A DNA stretch of 64,000 nucleotides from Pseudomonadota bacterium (GTDB lineage Bacteria > Pseudomonadota > Alphaproteobacteria > UBA2136 > JASBTF01): contig JASBTF010000002.1 of assembly GCA_030148545.1 (NCBI GenBank), positions 651,152 to 715,151 on the forward strand. Direction: 5' to 3'. A model generated the notes under the pieces. That model saw nothing but the letters and a program-made list of their open reading frames with translations, searched no databases and was not told where the DNA came from. The position numbers and the translations under genes are program-made. Positions 25,762-34,899 of the stretch are shown one piece after another (position 1 is the stretch's first letter; the number at the start of each line of letters is the position of its first letter).

Positions 25762-26547
25762 ATGACAAACTCAGTAGTAAAATTTGTGACCGGGCAAATT
25801 CAGAACCCGGTGTTACTCTTTAACAAAATTTTACCGGGTGAGGACCCGCAACTCATTCGCATTATGCCGCAGCGTGAAGCTTTGCAAATGATGCTGTGTG
25901 CAGACTCGCGTGTACGCGTACATGAGAGCTCAAGGCATGATGTAGTCACCGCAGGTGGTGCACGTATTAATGTACCGCGTAGCTTGGAACTGCGCAGAGA
26001 GGTCTCACGCTCAACAGTGTGGTCGGCTTTGGCGCCATTTAGTCGTGAAAAAGCTTGGAAGCGTGATGGCTGGACCTGCGCTGTAAGTGGACAACGATTA
26101 ATGCGTAATCACCCTGATATGTGGTTACGTGCCTCGTATGACCATATATGGCCGCGACAAAAAGGTGGGGTGGACTGCTGGCGTAATACCATAACCATGT
26201 CAGCACAGCTCAACAGTCTTAAATCTAACAAACGCCCTCGCTTTTCTAAGGAGGGCGATTTTGTACAGATTGTCAGCCCGCATGATGACCTTGGCCATGG
26301 CTCTGGTTATTTTATGCATTGGCTGGCTGAATTGCGAGCGCGTGGCATTGAAATTGATGATAAAGGCTGGGTGAAACTCAAGTTTCCAGCTTATGCGCCT
26401 ACAGAAGCCGAGCTACTGGTAGCTGACTTAGCTATGGGTCAGCATGATAAAACAAGCAGCACATTACTGCCAGAAGTGCTGACGCTGTTACAGCCTCACC
26501 TTTCTACAGATAGACAGCGTAGCTGGCTATCTAAGCGTGCCGCATAA
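25762..26547 (+). CDS. HNH endonuclease-like protein
   Basis: The 261-residue protein has an HNH-like core in the middle: KRDGWTCAVSGQRL, then SYDHIWPRQKGGVDCWRNTITMSAQLNSLKSNK. The DH and the later N fit the His-Asn-His metal finger. The usual CxxC zinc pair is reduced, as the second Cys is Ser (CAVSG), so metal binding may be altered. The N-terminal part (LLFNKILPGEDPQLIRIMPQREAL) resembles that of stand-alone HNH proteins in alphaproteobacteria. No restriction or mobile partner is adjacent. The gene has its own terminator at 26572-26598. Confidence 0.72.
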   Translation: MTNSVVKFVTGQIQNPVLLFNKILPGEDPQLIRIMPQREALQMMLCADSRVRVHESSRHDVVTAGGARINVPRSLELRREVSRSTVWSALAPFSREKAWKRDGWTCAVSGQRLMRNHPDMWLRASYDHIWPRQKGGVDCWRNTITMSAQLNSLKSNKRPRFSKEGDFVQIVSPHDDLGHGSGYFMHWLAELRARGIEIDDKGWVKLKFPAYAPTEAELLVADLAMGQHDKTSSTLLPEVLTLLQPHLSTDRQRSWLSKRAA

Positions 26548-26571
26548 CTTTATTTCCTCTGCGAGAAAACT

Positions 26572-26598
26572 GCCCCCAGCAATGGGGGCTCTTTTTTT
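26572..26598 (+). terminator. Rho-independent terminator after the HNH gene
   Basis: GCCCCCA-GCAA-TGGGGGC followed by TC and seven T. Confidence 0.9.
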
Positions 26599-26655
26599 GG
26601 CATCAGTATTGCATTGTTAGTGACATAACGCGTTAACTAAGGATTGTAGATAGAA

Positions 26656-28449
26656 ATGTCTGGATTAAGCTCACTGGTAAGTTCTCTGCAGACCGCCACC
26701 ACTGGTATGGCGGCAAACCAGCGTAGTGTAAGCGTTATTTCCCACAATATTGCCAATGTTAATAATGAGCACTATAGCCGCCAAAGCGTGCGGATTCAGG
26801 CCGAGTCGGTTGCTGGTTTTGGTGCAGGTGTTTCGGTTTCGGCGGTGCAGCGTACGGTAGATGACCGTTTGCAGAACAACATTTTAGGTCAGCTCAGTAA
26901 TTATGGGTTTGCTAAAGCCAAAGCAGATGAAATGAAAAACATTGAGACTGCGCTTGGTAACCCTAATAGTAATACAGGTATTGACGGGGTGATTAGCTCC
27001 ATGTTGGAGCAGTTTAACGTATTGGCCAGTTCTACTGACTCAGCCGCACAAAAGCGCAGCACAGTGCAATCAGCAGAAACCATGGTGAATACGCTGCAGA
27101 CGACCTATGATCAGCTGCAAGATAATGAAGATGAAATTGATACGCTGATTACAGAAGAGCTGGAAAACCTAAACACAGTTATTCGCTCTATTTTTGACCT
27201 TAACGTAGAGATTGCCGGTATTAACGCCGGTGGCGGTGCAGGTAGTACTACAGTTGACCTTGAAGATGAACGTATGCGCCAGCTGGAGAATTTGGCGCAG
27301 CAGTTTGGTGTTTCGGTAACCTATGACTCATTGGGTGAAATGCGTGTACTGACCGAGAGTGGTCGTAAAATTGTAGATGGTATTACCTATACACAGTTTG
27401 AGCGTACAGGCGGTAACCCTGCGGGTATTGGTTTGCGGACGATTAGCCAAGATGGCAACCCAACTGGTACTGTGTTTGATATTGATACAGATCGCCTAAG
27501 TACTGGGGCTGTGAAAGGTTTGGTGGATCTACGTGATACAATTATTCCTAATTTGCAGGCCGAACTAGATGAACTAGCCACAACTATTATGGATACGGTG
27601 AACGCGATTCATAATGGTGGTTCATCGGTACCGCCGTTGAATAGCTATAGCAGTACGCGTACGGGCACTATTGTAGATGAAAATAGCGATTTATACGCCA
27701 CGCTAGATGCGAATTTGGAAGGCGAAAGCTTTGAGATTAGTGTTGTGGACAGCACCGGGCAGGTGATTGCCACCACAGTTGGTGGTGCAGTGGGTGACAT
27801 TACTTTTGATTCACCTGGGCCATACTCGCTACAAAACTTGGTAGATGAGATTAATGCCAATACCGATATTAGCACCTATGTAACAGCGGCACTAAACGCA
27901 ACCAACGACGGGCTAAGCATTACAGCAAATAATTCCAACTACGGTATTGTGCTGAAAAATACCGGCACGGGTGATGCGCTAACGCCATTTGGCTTTAACG
28001 ACTTTTTTACCGGTACCAGTGTGAGCGACATGGCAGTACGTAGCGACATTGCAAGTACGCCTGAGCGTATTGCTACGGCACGCATGCGTGATAGCGATGG
28101 TGGGTTATCGCTCCTAGACAACCGCAATGTGCTGCTGCTGGCAAGCTTGGTAGATGACAGTGTGAGCTTTGATGCCGCTGGTGGACTTGCTGCCCAAAAC
28201 GACGGTTTTGTGGGCTATGCCAATAGTATTGTAAGTAACTTTAGTATTGAACTGCAGTTTTCTAACGACCGTGAAGAATTTAATGATTTGCTGCTGACTG
28301 AGTTGAAAGGCCAGCGTGCAGAAATTTCCGGCGTAAACTTGGATGAGGAGTTGGCAAACTTGCTGGTTTTCCAAAATGCTTTCCAAGCATCGGCCCGGGT
28401 TGTGGGGGTAATTGATGAAATGATGCAAGCACTGATTAATGCATTTTAA
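26656..28449 (+). CDS. flgK: Flagellar hook-associated protein 1
   Basis: The first junction protein between hook and filament, 597 residues, exported by the flagellar type III system. The N terminus has the axial-protein motif (SVISHNIANVNNEHYSRQ) with the preceding TGMAANQRS heptads. The C terminus has the matching coiled-coil end (SGVNLDEELANLLVFQNAFQASARVVGVIDEMMQALI). The middle is the variable, strand-rich exposed part. It starts the flgK-flgL-csrA-fliW run, which looks like one transcription unit. Confidence 0.95.
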   Translation: MSGLSSLVSSLQTATTGMAANQRSVSVISHNIANVNNEHYSRQSVRIQAESVAGFGAGVSVSAVQRTVDDRLQNNILGQLSNYGFAKAKADEMKNIETALGNPNSNTGIDGVISSMLEQFNVLASSTDSAAQKRSTVQSAETMVNTLQTTYDQLQDNEDEIDTLITEELENLNTVIRSIFDLNVEIAGINAGGGAGSTTVDLEDERMRQLENLAQQFGVSVTYDSLGEMRVLTESGRKIVDGITYTQFERTGGNPAGIGLRTISQDGNPTGTVFDIDTDRLSTGAVKGLVDLRDTIIPNLQAELDELATTIMDTVNAIHNGGSSVPPLNSYSSTRTGTIVDENSDLYATLDANLEGESFEISVVDSTGQVIATTVGGAVGDITFDSPGPYSLQNLVDEINANTDISTYVTAALNATNDGLSITANNSNYGIVLKNTGTGDALTPFGFNDFFTGTSVSDMAVRSDIASTPERIATARMRDSDGGLSLLDNRNVLLLASLVDDSVSFDAAGGLAAQNDGFVGYANSIVSNFSIELQFSNDREEFNDLLLTELKGQRAEISGVNLDEELANLLVFQNAFQASARVVGVIDEMMQALINAF

Positions 28450-28463
28450 GGAGTAAGAAGAAC

Positions 28464-29372
28464 ATGACACGCGTAGCCACTGGTTTTCAGGCCACCTCCA
28501 TTTTAAAGCAGCTGCAACAAACCAGCAGCAGTATGGCAGAAAGCTCTTATCAGATTTCAACTGGGTTTAAGTCCAAAAACTTGAGCGGTATTGCTGATGA
28601 TGCAAACCGTTTGCTGGATTTGCGTGATTTGCAGCGCAATGGCGATATTTACACGAAGAATATTGAAACAGCTCAAGCGCGTTTGCGCTCTACCGAGAGT
28701 ACCTTGAACGGCATGGTAGATTTATTGGTAGAAGCAAGCCAGTTATGGACCTTGGGACGTACCGAACAATCACCAGAGGCACGTGCATCGCTGGCGCCTA
28801 AGGCGGAGAGTTTATCGAACACATTTTATAACTTGATGCACACACAATTTGATGGTCGTTATATTCTTTCTGGGCAAGCTGGGGAGCGTCCGCCGCTGTC
28901 TACCAATTTGTCCGCAACGGCGTACGACCCGGGTAACCCTAACCCAACCGATTACTATAATGCTGACTCTACACGGGCGAGTGTTATTACCGGCCCAGGT
29001 AACGCGACTGACTATGGTTTAACCGGCGATGCAGATGCCTTTGCTAAGTTAAAAGCAGGTATGGAGGCGCTGTGGTATGGGTTAGAAAATAACTCAGAAG
29101 CAGATATTGATGGCGCTATTGGTATTTTGGAAAGTGCACAGCAGGAAGTATCGGAGCTGTTGGGGCAAGTTGGTGGTGAACTTTCTAACATGACATTGGT
29201 GAAAGATCGTCACTCCACCAATAACGATATTTTGCAAGAACGTATTGATGAGCTAAACAAAGTAGATATTGCCGATGCAATGACGCGCTTTACACAAGAG
29301 CAGGCTGCTATTCAGGCGTCTATGTTAGTTTTGACACAGCTCAACCAAACAAGCTTACTGAATTTCCTCTAA
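28464..29372 (+). CDS. flgL: Flagellar hook-associated protein 3
   Basis: The second junction protein, related to flagellin, 302 residues. The N terminus (MTRVATGFQATSILKQLQQTSS...YQISTGFKSK) and C terminus (LNKVDIADAMTRFTQEQAAIQASMLVLTQLNQTSLLNFL, in parts) form the paired D0/D1 helices typical of FlgL/flagellin. The gene begins 14 bases after flgK, with a TAAGGAG ribosome site spanning the flgK stop. Confidence 0.93.
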   Translation: MTRVATGFQATSILKQLQQTSSSMAESSYQISTGFKSKNLSGIADDANRLLDLRDLQRNGDIYTKNIETAQARLRSTESTLNGMVDLLVEASQLWTLGRTEQSPEARASLAPKAESLSNTFYNLMHTQFDGRYILSGQAGERPPLSTNLSATAYDPGNPNPTDYYNADSTRASVITGPGNATDYGLTGDADAFAKLKAGMEALWYGLENNSEADIDGAIGILESAQQEVSELLGQVGGELSNMTLVKDRHSTNNDILQERIDELNKVDIADAMTRFTQEQAAIQASMLVLTQLNQTSLLNFL

Positions 29373-29422
29373 GGAGAGTAAAAACTTGACCATAACCACC
29401 AAACAACCGCATAACAGAGCCT

Positions 29423-29683
29423 ATGTTGCTAATTACACGACGTCCGGAAGAATCGATCGTCATCAATGGCTCTATCGAGGTCAAGGTGGTGGAGGTAAAG
29501 GGTACACGCGTCAAGCTGGGGGTTCAGTACCCCGAGGGGAATACCGTGTATCGTAAAGAATTGTGGCTGAAGATTCAGGAAGAGAATCAGCAAGCCGCGG
29601 TATTAGGTGATGGAGCACAAATTGACCGTGTGTTGGATATGTTCCGTCAACAAAAAGCAGCAGAACAACAGAAAGATGAGTAA
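29423..29683 (+). CDS. csrA: Carbon storage regulator, RNA-binding protein
   Basis: An RNA-binding dimer that blocks or stabilises mRNAs at GGA-containing hairpins. The 86-residue protein follows the family layout: MLLITRRPEESIVINGSIEVKVVE, then KGTRVKLGVQYPEG and VYRKELWLKIQEEN. Its C-terminal helix and tail (about residues 50-86) are longer than in E. coli CsrA. The gene sits between flgL and fliW, two bases before the fliW start. FliW is the protein antagonist of CsrA in other bacteria, so this unit likely controls filament subunit synthesis by the FliW-CsrA switch. This partner pair is not typical of well-studied alphaproteobacteria. Confidence 0.93.
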   Translation: MLLITRRPEESIVINGSIEVKVVEVKGTRVKLGVQYPEGNTVYRKELWLKIQEENQQAAVLGDGAQIDRVLDMFRQQKAAEQQKDE

Positions 29684-29685
29684 TC

Positions 29686-30159
29686 ATGAATAACCCTGCC
29701 ATGGAAACCGTAAATACAGGCGATAATGCCGCCCAACTTTCTTATCAAACACGTTTTGGAGAAGTAAAGCTACGCGAAGATCGTTTAATTGCCTTCCCTA
29801 AGGGCATGCCTGGATTTCCACATTGCACTGTATTTGGTTTGGCGCAAATGCCGAACATGGATGAGTCACCAATGCTATTACTGCAATGCGTGAACGACCC
29901 GAATTTGACATTCATGGTAGCTGACCCACAAGTAATGGGCTTGGATATTGCAAATGATGACCGTTTGGAAGCAACTGCCGAAGCGGGTGTAAACCCAGCC
30001 GATGCACAGTTTTTGGTAATGTTGAGCCTGCATGGTACGGGTGACCCATATTACCTGACGGCTAACTTACGTGCCCCGTTGGTGATTGATAGTGCGCGCC
30101 GCGTAGGTATGCAGCATATCTTCCTCAACAAAGATTACACAACTCAGCATAAAATTTAG
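29686..30159 (+). CDS. fliW: Flagellar assembly factor FliW
   Basis: Binds flagellin and CsrA; when free flagellin drops, FliW frees or binds CsrA to adjust flagellin translation. The 157-residue protein shows the family features: an N-terminal TRFGEVKLREDRLIAFPKGMPGFPHCTVFGL, ESPMLLLQCVNDPNLTFMVADP, and a C-terminal PLVIDSARRVGMQHIFLNKDY, all in expected order. It follows csrA with two bases between and is closed by a terminator. Confidence 0.93.
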   Translation: MNNPAMETVNTGDNAAQLSYQTRFGEVKLREDRLIAFPKGMPGFPHCTVFGLAQMPNMDESPMLLLQCVNDPNLTFMVADPQVMGLDIANDDRLEATAEAGVNPADAQFLVMLSLHGTGDPYYLTANLRAPLVIDSARRVGMQHIFLNKDYTTQHKI

Positions 30160-30176
30160 GCTTTATAATCTTTAGG

Positions 30177-30208
30177 AAACCCCTTGGTTATGCCGAGGGG
30201 TTTTGTTT
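30177..30208 (+). terminator. Rho-independent terminator after fliW
   Basis: ACCCCTTGG-TTATG-CCGAGGGGT with a following T-rich run. Confidence 0.88.
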
Positions 30209-30304
30209 TTTCAGCAACATAGCTTGTTAAAAGGTTTGTTCGGTAGTTGCCATGGCGTAGGCGTTTATATATAGTTGCCGAAAATAAATGTGATGGAAGT
30301 TTTC

Positions 30305-30862
30305 ATGGCCCAAAAGACAGCAAAAACATCGGTAAAAATTACTCCTAGTAAGGAACAACCCCAACAGCCTGACCGCCGCGACTTTTTAACCACTGTATTT
30401 GGTATGTTTGCTGGCGTTGGTGCCGTGGCAGCAGTATTGCCATTTGTGCGCAGCCTTAGCCCTTCGCGTGATGTGGCAGCACAGGCCACCACCGAGGTAG
30501 ACCTAAGCGATATTGCGGAAGGTAGCAGCAAAACAGTGATGTGGCGTGGTAAACCAATTTTTATTTTACACCGTAATGCAGAGCAAATTGCTGCTGCAAA
30601 GCGTGATGATGGTGCAGCAAGCCTGCTGGATCCGCAAAACGATGCTGACCGTGTGAAGAAAGAGAAGTGGTTGGTTGTAAGCGCAATTTGTACCCACCTT
30701 GGGTGCGTACCGGGTAAGGGTGGTCAACATGGTGGCTGGCTGTGCCCATGCCATGGTAGCCAGTTTGATACATCTGGCCGTTTGCGCCGCGGCCCAGCTG
30801 CCAGCAACTTGGAAGTACCACCGTACGAATTTTTGAATGATACGACCATTCGGATTGGTTAA
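30305..30862 (+). CDS. petA: Ubiquinol-cytochrome c reductase iron-sulfur (Rieske) subunit
   Basis: The 2Fe-2S subunit of the cytochrome bc1 complex, moving electrons from ubiquinol to cytochrome c1 at the periplasmic face. [10 protein letters not shown] is a twin-arginine (Tat) export motif followed by the membrane anchor. The cluster ligands are in CTHLGC and CPCHGS. I chose the ATG at 30305 because GGAAG lies five bases before it; an in-frame ATG at 30293 is possible. It begins the petABC operon. Confidence 0.94.
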   Translation: MAQKTAKTSVKITPSKEQPQQPDRRDFLTTVFGMFAGVGAVAAVLPFVRSLSPSRDVAAQATTEVDLSDIAEGSSKTVMWRGKPIFILHRNAEQIAAAKRDDGAASLLDPQNDADRVKKEKWLVVSAICTHLGCVPGKGGQHGGWLCPCHGSQFDTSGRLRRGPAASNLEVPPYEFLNDTTIRIG

Positions 30863-30890
30863 AAGCAGAGCGCTGAGGAGAGCTGATATT

Positions 30891-32099
30891 ATGAAAATGA
30901 AAAAAGATCGCGGCCCATCGCCTGATATTCTGAAAGATCCAGCCGGCTGGGTAGACTACCGCTTGCCGTTTAAATGGCTGGTGAATGACCACCTTATTGA
31001 TTACCCAACGCCTAAAAACCTCAGCTACATGTGGAATTTTGGCTCATTAGCTGGTGTGGCCCTGTTGCTGCAAATTGTTACCGGCTTGTTTTTGGCCATG
31101 CACTACAAAGGCGATGTAACCCTCGCATTTGATAGTATTCAGCACATTATGCGTAACGTGCAGGGCGGTTGGCTGATTCGTAACATGCACATGGTGGGGG
31201 CCAGTTTCTTCTTCATTGTGGTGTATATCCATATGTTCCGTGGGTTGTACTACGGAAGTTATAAATCCCCGCGTGAGATTTTGTGGGGGCTGGGGGTTAT
31301 TATTCTACTGTTGATGATGGCCACAGCCTTTATGGGCTATGTACTGCCATGGGGCCAAATGAGCTACTGGGGCGCTACAGTTATTACCAACTTGCTGTCG
31401 GTTATTCCACTGGTGGGTGACGATATTGTAATTTGGCTATGGGGTGGCTACAGCGTGGGCGATCCAACGCTAACGCGCTTTTATGCCTTGCACTTTGTGC
31501 TGCCGTTTGTAATTGCTGCAGTAACCATGTTGCACTTGGTTGCGCTGCACACCCATGGCTCAAATAACCCTAAAGGCATTGACCTGAAGAAGGAGACGGA
31601 CTTTATTCCGTTCCACCCGTATTACACCATGAAGGACATTTTTGGCTTGGGCGTTTACCTGATGCCGTTCTTGTTCATGGTATTCTACTTGCCAGATGCT
31701 CTTGGTCACCCAGATAACTACATTCCTGCCGACCCACTGGTAACGCCAGCGCACATTGTGCCGGAGTGGTACTTCCTACCGTTCTATGCCATTTTGCGGG
31801 CGATCCCAAGTAAGGAACTAGGTGTATTGGCCATGTTTGCCAGTATCCTAATCCTGTTTATTTTGCCACTGCTAGACCGTAGCAAAGTACGCAGCGCAAG
31901 CTACCGCCCAATTTACCAGCAAATGTTCTGGATTTTTGCGGTAAACGCATTGGTACTTGGCTGGTGTGGTGCACAACCTGCGGAAGGCATTTATGTGATT
32001 ATTGCGCGCGTTTGTACCTTTGTTTACTTCGCGTTCTTCCTCAGCTTGCCGTTGGTGAGCCGTATTGAAAAGCCACGTCCACTACCGAAGGGGATATAA
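30891..32099 (+). CDS. petB: Cytochrome b of the bc1 complex
   Basis: The membrane core of complex III, holding hemes bL and bH and the quinone sites; 402 residues. Features are [15 protein letters not shown], the first heme-ligand helix around [60 protein letters not shown] with the second His pair, and the Qo-site PEWY loop ([17 protein letters not shown]). The ATG at 30891 follows a GAGGAGAG ribosome site; in-frame sequence further upstream belongs to the end of petA. Confidence 0.96.
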   Translation: MKMKKDRGPSPDILKDPAGWVDYRLPFKWLVNDHLIDYPTPKNLSYMWNFGSLAGVALLLQIVTGLFLAMHYKGDVTLAFDSIQHIMRNVQGGWLIRNMHMVGASFFFIVVYIHMFRGLYYGSYKSPREILWGLGVIILLLMMATAFMGYVLPWGQMSYWGATVITNLLSVIPLVGDDIVIWLWGGYSVGDPTLTRFYALHFVLPFVIAAVTMLHLVALHTHGSNNPKGIDLKKETDFIPFHPYYTMKDIFGLGVYLMPFLFMVFYLPDALGHPDNYIPADPLVTPAHIVPEWYFLPFYAILRAIPSKELGVLAMFASILILFILPLLDRSKVRSASYRPIYQQMFWIFAVNALVLGWCGAQPAEGIYVIIARVCTFVYFAFFLSLPLVSRIEKPRPLPKGI

Positions 32100-32101
32100 T
32101 A

Positions 32102-32833
32102 ATGATGCGTAAACTTTTATTGACTGCGGCTTTAGTACTGCCTACTGCTAGCTTTGCAGCGGGTAGTGTGGATATTCCAACCCGTGACTGGGACTTTGAG
32201 CGGATTCAGTCCGATTGGGATAAGGACCGTATTTTGCGTGGTTATACCGTAGCAACCCAAGTTTGCCTGGCCTGCCATGGGCTAAAGTACATTTCTCACC
32301 GTGATTTGATGCGTGCTGACTTTACCGAAAACGAGGCCAAAAAGCTGGCGGCAGATTTGGGTGTAAAGCTGGATGATAAACTGCTCAGCCAAATGGATGA
32401 CCAAACCAGTGTGGAAATTTACGGTAAAGTTGCACCAGACTTGAGTGTGATGAACAAAGCCCGTGCCGGTGGTGCAAACTATGTTTGGGCACTGCTACAC
32501 GGCTATACCGAAGGGGATAAAATCCCTGAGAAGTACAAAAAATACTTCCCAGACGGCATGCCAACTGGCTCGTACTTTAATAAGTACTTTGGTGGCCACG
32601 CCATTGCGATGCCAAACCCCATTACAGGGCCAGAGTTGGTGGAATACCACGATGGTACTGAAGCAAGCGTGGATAACATGATTGAAGATGTTGCCTACTT
32701 TATGCAGTTTACTGCCGAGCCTGAGCTGAAAGATCGCCAGCGTTTGGGTGTATATGTATTGCTGTATTTGTTTATTTTCACAATTTTAGCTTACTTTGTG
32801 AAACGCCACATTTGGCGCGATGTGAAGAAATAA
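32102..32833 (+). CDS. petC: Cytochrome c1
   Basis: The periplasmic c-type heme subunit of the bc1 complex, 243 residues. A signal peptide (MMRKLLLTAALVLPTASFAA) is followed by the heme-binding CLACH in VCLACHGLKY, with the axial Met in GGHAIAMPNP. A C-terminal membrane anchor (GVYVLLYLFIFTILAYFVKRH) ends in basic residues. The start lies two bases after the petB stop. The Nudix gene follows after seven bases. Confidence 0.95.
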   Translation: MMRKLLLTAALVLPTASFAAGSVDIPTRDWDFERIQSDWDKDRILRGYTVATQVCLACHGLKYISHRDLMRADFTENEAKKLAADLGVKLDDKLLSQMDDQTSVEIYGKVAPDLSVMNKARAGGANYVWALLHGYTEGDKIPEKYKKYFPDGMPTGSYFNKYFGGHAIAMPNPITGPELVEYHDGTEASVDNMIEDVAYFMQFTAEPELKDRQRLGVYVLLYLFIFTILAYFVKRHIWRDVKK

Positions 32834-32840
32834 GCCACAT

Positions 32841-33407
32841 ATGAAAAACCGCCAGATTAAAGAATCAGGTTGGCGATGGTGGTTGGCTCAGCGTGTGCTG
32901 GGCCTTCTTTACGGCCGCAAGTATCATTATATCTCGCCGTGGCAAAATGCTGGTATAGCAGGTGCAATTGTATTTTTTAACGCTGGAAAGGTATTGCTGC
33001 AGTTACGTGGCGGTGGTGTTGAATATAGCGGCACATGGGGGTTACCCGGTGGTTATTGTAACTTAGGCAGTGGCGAATCTTTACCTGAAACGGCTGTACG
33101 TGAGGTAATGGAAGAGCTTGGTATTACCTTTTCTGCTCAGGAGCTTCCGCAGCATGTCTTGCCATATTATCGTTTAGTGCAGGGGCACGACAAAAATGAG
33201 CGGGCAAAATTTAACTGGTTAAGCGGGTATTACGATGCGGATTTTCCTGCTGACCAGTTAGATAAGTTACAAGCGCTGGATGAGGTGGATGATTTGCGCT
33301 GGTTCACTATGGATGAAGTGAAAGAGCTTAAAACGCAGAATAAGCTATCGCCATTTGATACTTATGGTGCTGTAAGGCATTTGGCTCAACAGCGAGGTAT
33401 TTGGTAA
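32841..33407 (+). CDS. Nudix hydrolase
   Basis: A 188-residue Nudix protein that should cleave a nucleoside diphosphate linked to another group. The Nudix box is seen as GGYCNLGSGESLPETAVREVMEELGI in parts, with REVMEELG intact and two extra residues in the first loop. A basic, Trp-rich N terminus (GWRWWLAQRVLGLLYGRKYHY) precedes the fold and looks like a helix that could lie on a membrane. The substrate cannot be told. The gene is the last in the petABC unit and is closed by a terminator. Confidence 0.85.
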   Translation: MKNRQIKESGWRWWLAQRVLGLLYGRKYHYISPWQNAGIAGAIVFFNAGKVLLQLRGGGVEYSGTWGLPGGYCNLGSGESLPETAVREVMEELGITFSAQELPQHVLPYYRLVQGHDKNERAKFNWLSGYYDADFPADQLDKLQALDEVDDLRWFTMDEVKELKTQNKLSPFDTYGAVRHLAQQRGIW

Positions 33408-33410
33408 AGA

Positions 33411-33435
33411 ACAGCCGCCATGAGGCGGCTGTTTT
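33411..33435 (+). terminator. Rho-independent terminator after the pet-Nudix unit
   Basis: ACAGCCGCC-ATGA-GGCGGCTGT followed by T residues. Confidence 0.9.
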
Positions 33436-33473
33436 GTTCTGCTGTTATTGTTTTTATGCTGAACGAGGTTGGT

Positions 33474-33563
33474 ATCGGCATCCCAAGCTCGCGGAGCGAG
33501 TTGGTTGCCGCGGGGGCTGGGGTGCCCCCAGTGGCAAGCGGCGGCTTTGCCGACCGCTTAGCC
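33474..33563. repeat. Three-hairpin intergenic repeat, copy 3
   Basis: The outer stem is CGGCA/TGCCG where copy 1 has CGCCA/TGGCG, and the last stem is AAGCGG/CCGCTT where copy 1 has AATCGG/CCGATT: both sides changed together. The middle hairpin is GGGGGC-TGGGGT-GCCCCC. It sits between the converging Nudix and flgH genes, ending three bases before flgH. Confidence 0.78.
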
Positions 33564-33566
33564 ATT

Positions 33567-34283
33567 TTAGAACGGTGTGATTTTATCGATGAAGCGGACG
33601 CCGTATTGTGGGCGTTGTGATTCATCAATCAAACCGCGACCTGCATAGAAAATACGAGCTTCAGCCACTTTTTGTGAGGAAACTGTATTTTGCGGCGTAA
33701 TATCTTCTGGGCGTACAATACCTTGCACCATCAGCTCTTGCATTTCGTAGTTCACAACCACCTCGCGGCGGCCTTGAATAACAAGGTTACCATTAGGCAG
33801 TACCTGTACCACTACGGCGGCAATGTTAGCACTCACTGTATCGCTACGGTCGGTGCTACCTTCGCCTTCAAACTCGCGGTCGCTATCCACATTTAACAAC
33901 GTGTTGGTACCAGGGGCAAAACCACGCTGTGCCAAACGGTCTTCCAAGTTGAGCAGGCTGGTAAAGCCACTTTCGGAATTACTGGTACGCTCGGTTTCGG
34001 TATTAGCTTCGGTCTCGGCGCTAGATTGCTCAGACACAATCACCGTTAGGATATCACCCACTTGGCTTGCGCGTTGATCTTTAAAGAATTGTTTACTACC
34101 GGGCTTCCACAAGCTACCAGCGGCAGATTTTTCTGCCTGTGGAATCACAACAGGGGTTTGCACCACAGCTTGTTGAGCGCCTGTATCTAGCGATTGCTGA
34201 ATAGAGGTAAACTCAGGGCGTTGGCTACTAACACAGCCAGCTAATGCTAAGCAGGAAAGGGTGGTTACAGCTAACTTTTTCAT
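33567..34283 (-). CDS. flgH: Flagellar L-ring lipoprotein
   Basis: Forms the outer-membrane ring around the flagellar rod. The N terminus MKKLAVTTLSCLALAGC is a lipoprotein signal with lipobox LAGC. The family core follows: GSLWKPGSKQFFKDQRASQVGDILTVIVSEQSSAETEANT, then LPNGNLVIQGRREVVVNYEMQELMVQGIVRPEDI and the C-terminal GRGLIDE...G. The start at 34283 gives the expected 238 residues. It directly follows flgA with one base between. Confidence 0.94.
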   Translation of the reverse strand: MKKLAVTTLSCLALAGCVSSQRPEFTSIQQSLDTGAQQAVVQTPVVIPQAEKSAAGSLWKPGSKQFFKDQRASQVGDILTVIVSEQSSAETEANTETERTSNSESGFTSLLNLEDRLAQRGFAPGTNTLLNVDSDREFEGEGSTDRSDTVSANIAAVVVQVLPNGNLVIQGRREVVVNYEMQELMVQGIVRPEDITPQNTVSSQKVAEARIFYAGRGLIDESQRPQYGVRFIDKITPF

Positions 34284-34284
34284 T

Positions 34285-34878
34285 TTAGTACACCTCCACG
34301 GTGGTTTGGGTTTTGGCAACGGCATCCAGCACTTTGCGGGTATCGGTTGCCATGACTTTAACATCGTCGCCTACTTGGGCATCTTGCAAGAGGCGCCCTG
34401 GCGTAGCGAGTTTAAGGCCAGCGGTTTCAAAAATAATGGTTACCTTTTGATTACGCTGTAAATCGGGGGCAATACGCACGGCTTCTACAGCAATAGGCAA
34501 CCCAGATTTTAGCGGGCGTACGGCCTGTTTACCCAATAGTTCCTTGCTAGATGTAGCATAGGTGCTGGGCACACGCAGAGGGTCGTAAGCGCGGGTAGAG
34601 AGATCTTCAGCGGTGATGAAATCACCAGTTTGAATGGTGCGAACTGGCACAGGATAGTCCTGCATGCCATTAGCCCAAGCAGCACCAACCCATAGTATAA
34701 GCGTGGTAATGGCGCTACTGCTGCCAAATACCCACCAACGTTTTTGCTGTTGCAGACGACGCAAGCGTGCTTGTTGTAGTCGACGCCAGCCCCAGCTACT
34801 CGCCATCTCAATAGATGGTTGGTAGCTGATAGGCTTGCGGCCTTTAGGCTTTAGTTTATTCATCAAGTTACGCATCAT
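34285..34878 (-). CDS. flgA: Flagellar P-ring assembly chaperone
   Basis: A periplasmic chaperone needed to build the P ring (FlgI). The 197-residue protein has a long basic N terminus and one hydrophobic segment (about residues 49-69) as signal or anchor, then the SAF-type domain with PVPVRTIQTGDFITAEDL, LLGKQAVRPLKSGLPI and QVGDDVKVMATDTRKVLDAVA. The N-terminal extension of about 45 residues, rich in Arg, Gln and Lys, is unusual for FlgA. No flgI is adjacent in this window. Confidence 0.88.
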   Translation of the reverse strand: MMRNLMNKLKPKGRKPISYQPSIEMASSWGWRRLQQARLRRLQQQKRWWVFGSSSAITTLILWVGAAWANGMQDYPVPVRTIQTGDFITAEDLSTRAYDPLRVPSTYATSSKELLGKQAVRPLKSGLPIAVEAVRIAPDLQRNQKVTIIFETAGLKLATPGRLLQDAQVGDDVKVMATDTRKVLDAVAKTQTTVEVY

Positions 34879-34899
34879 ATCTCTCCCTTTTATGATGGA

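Noticed and set aside
25762..26547. HNH gene as part of a restriction or defence island
   Set aside because: Neighbours are gltX, a peptide permease and flagellar genes; no methylase or other defence gene is adjacent.
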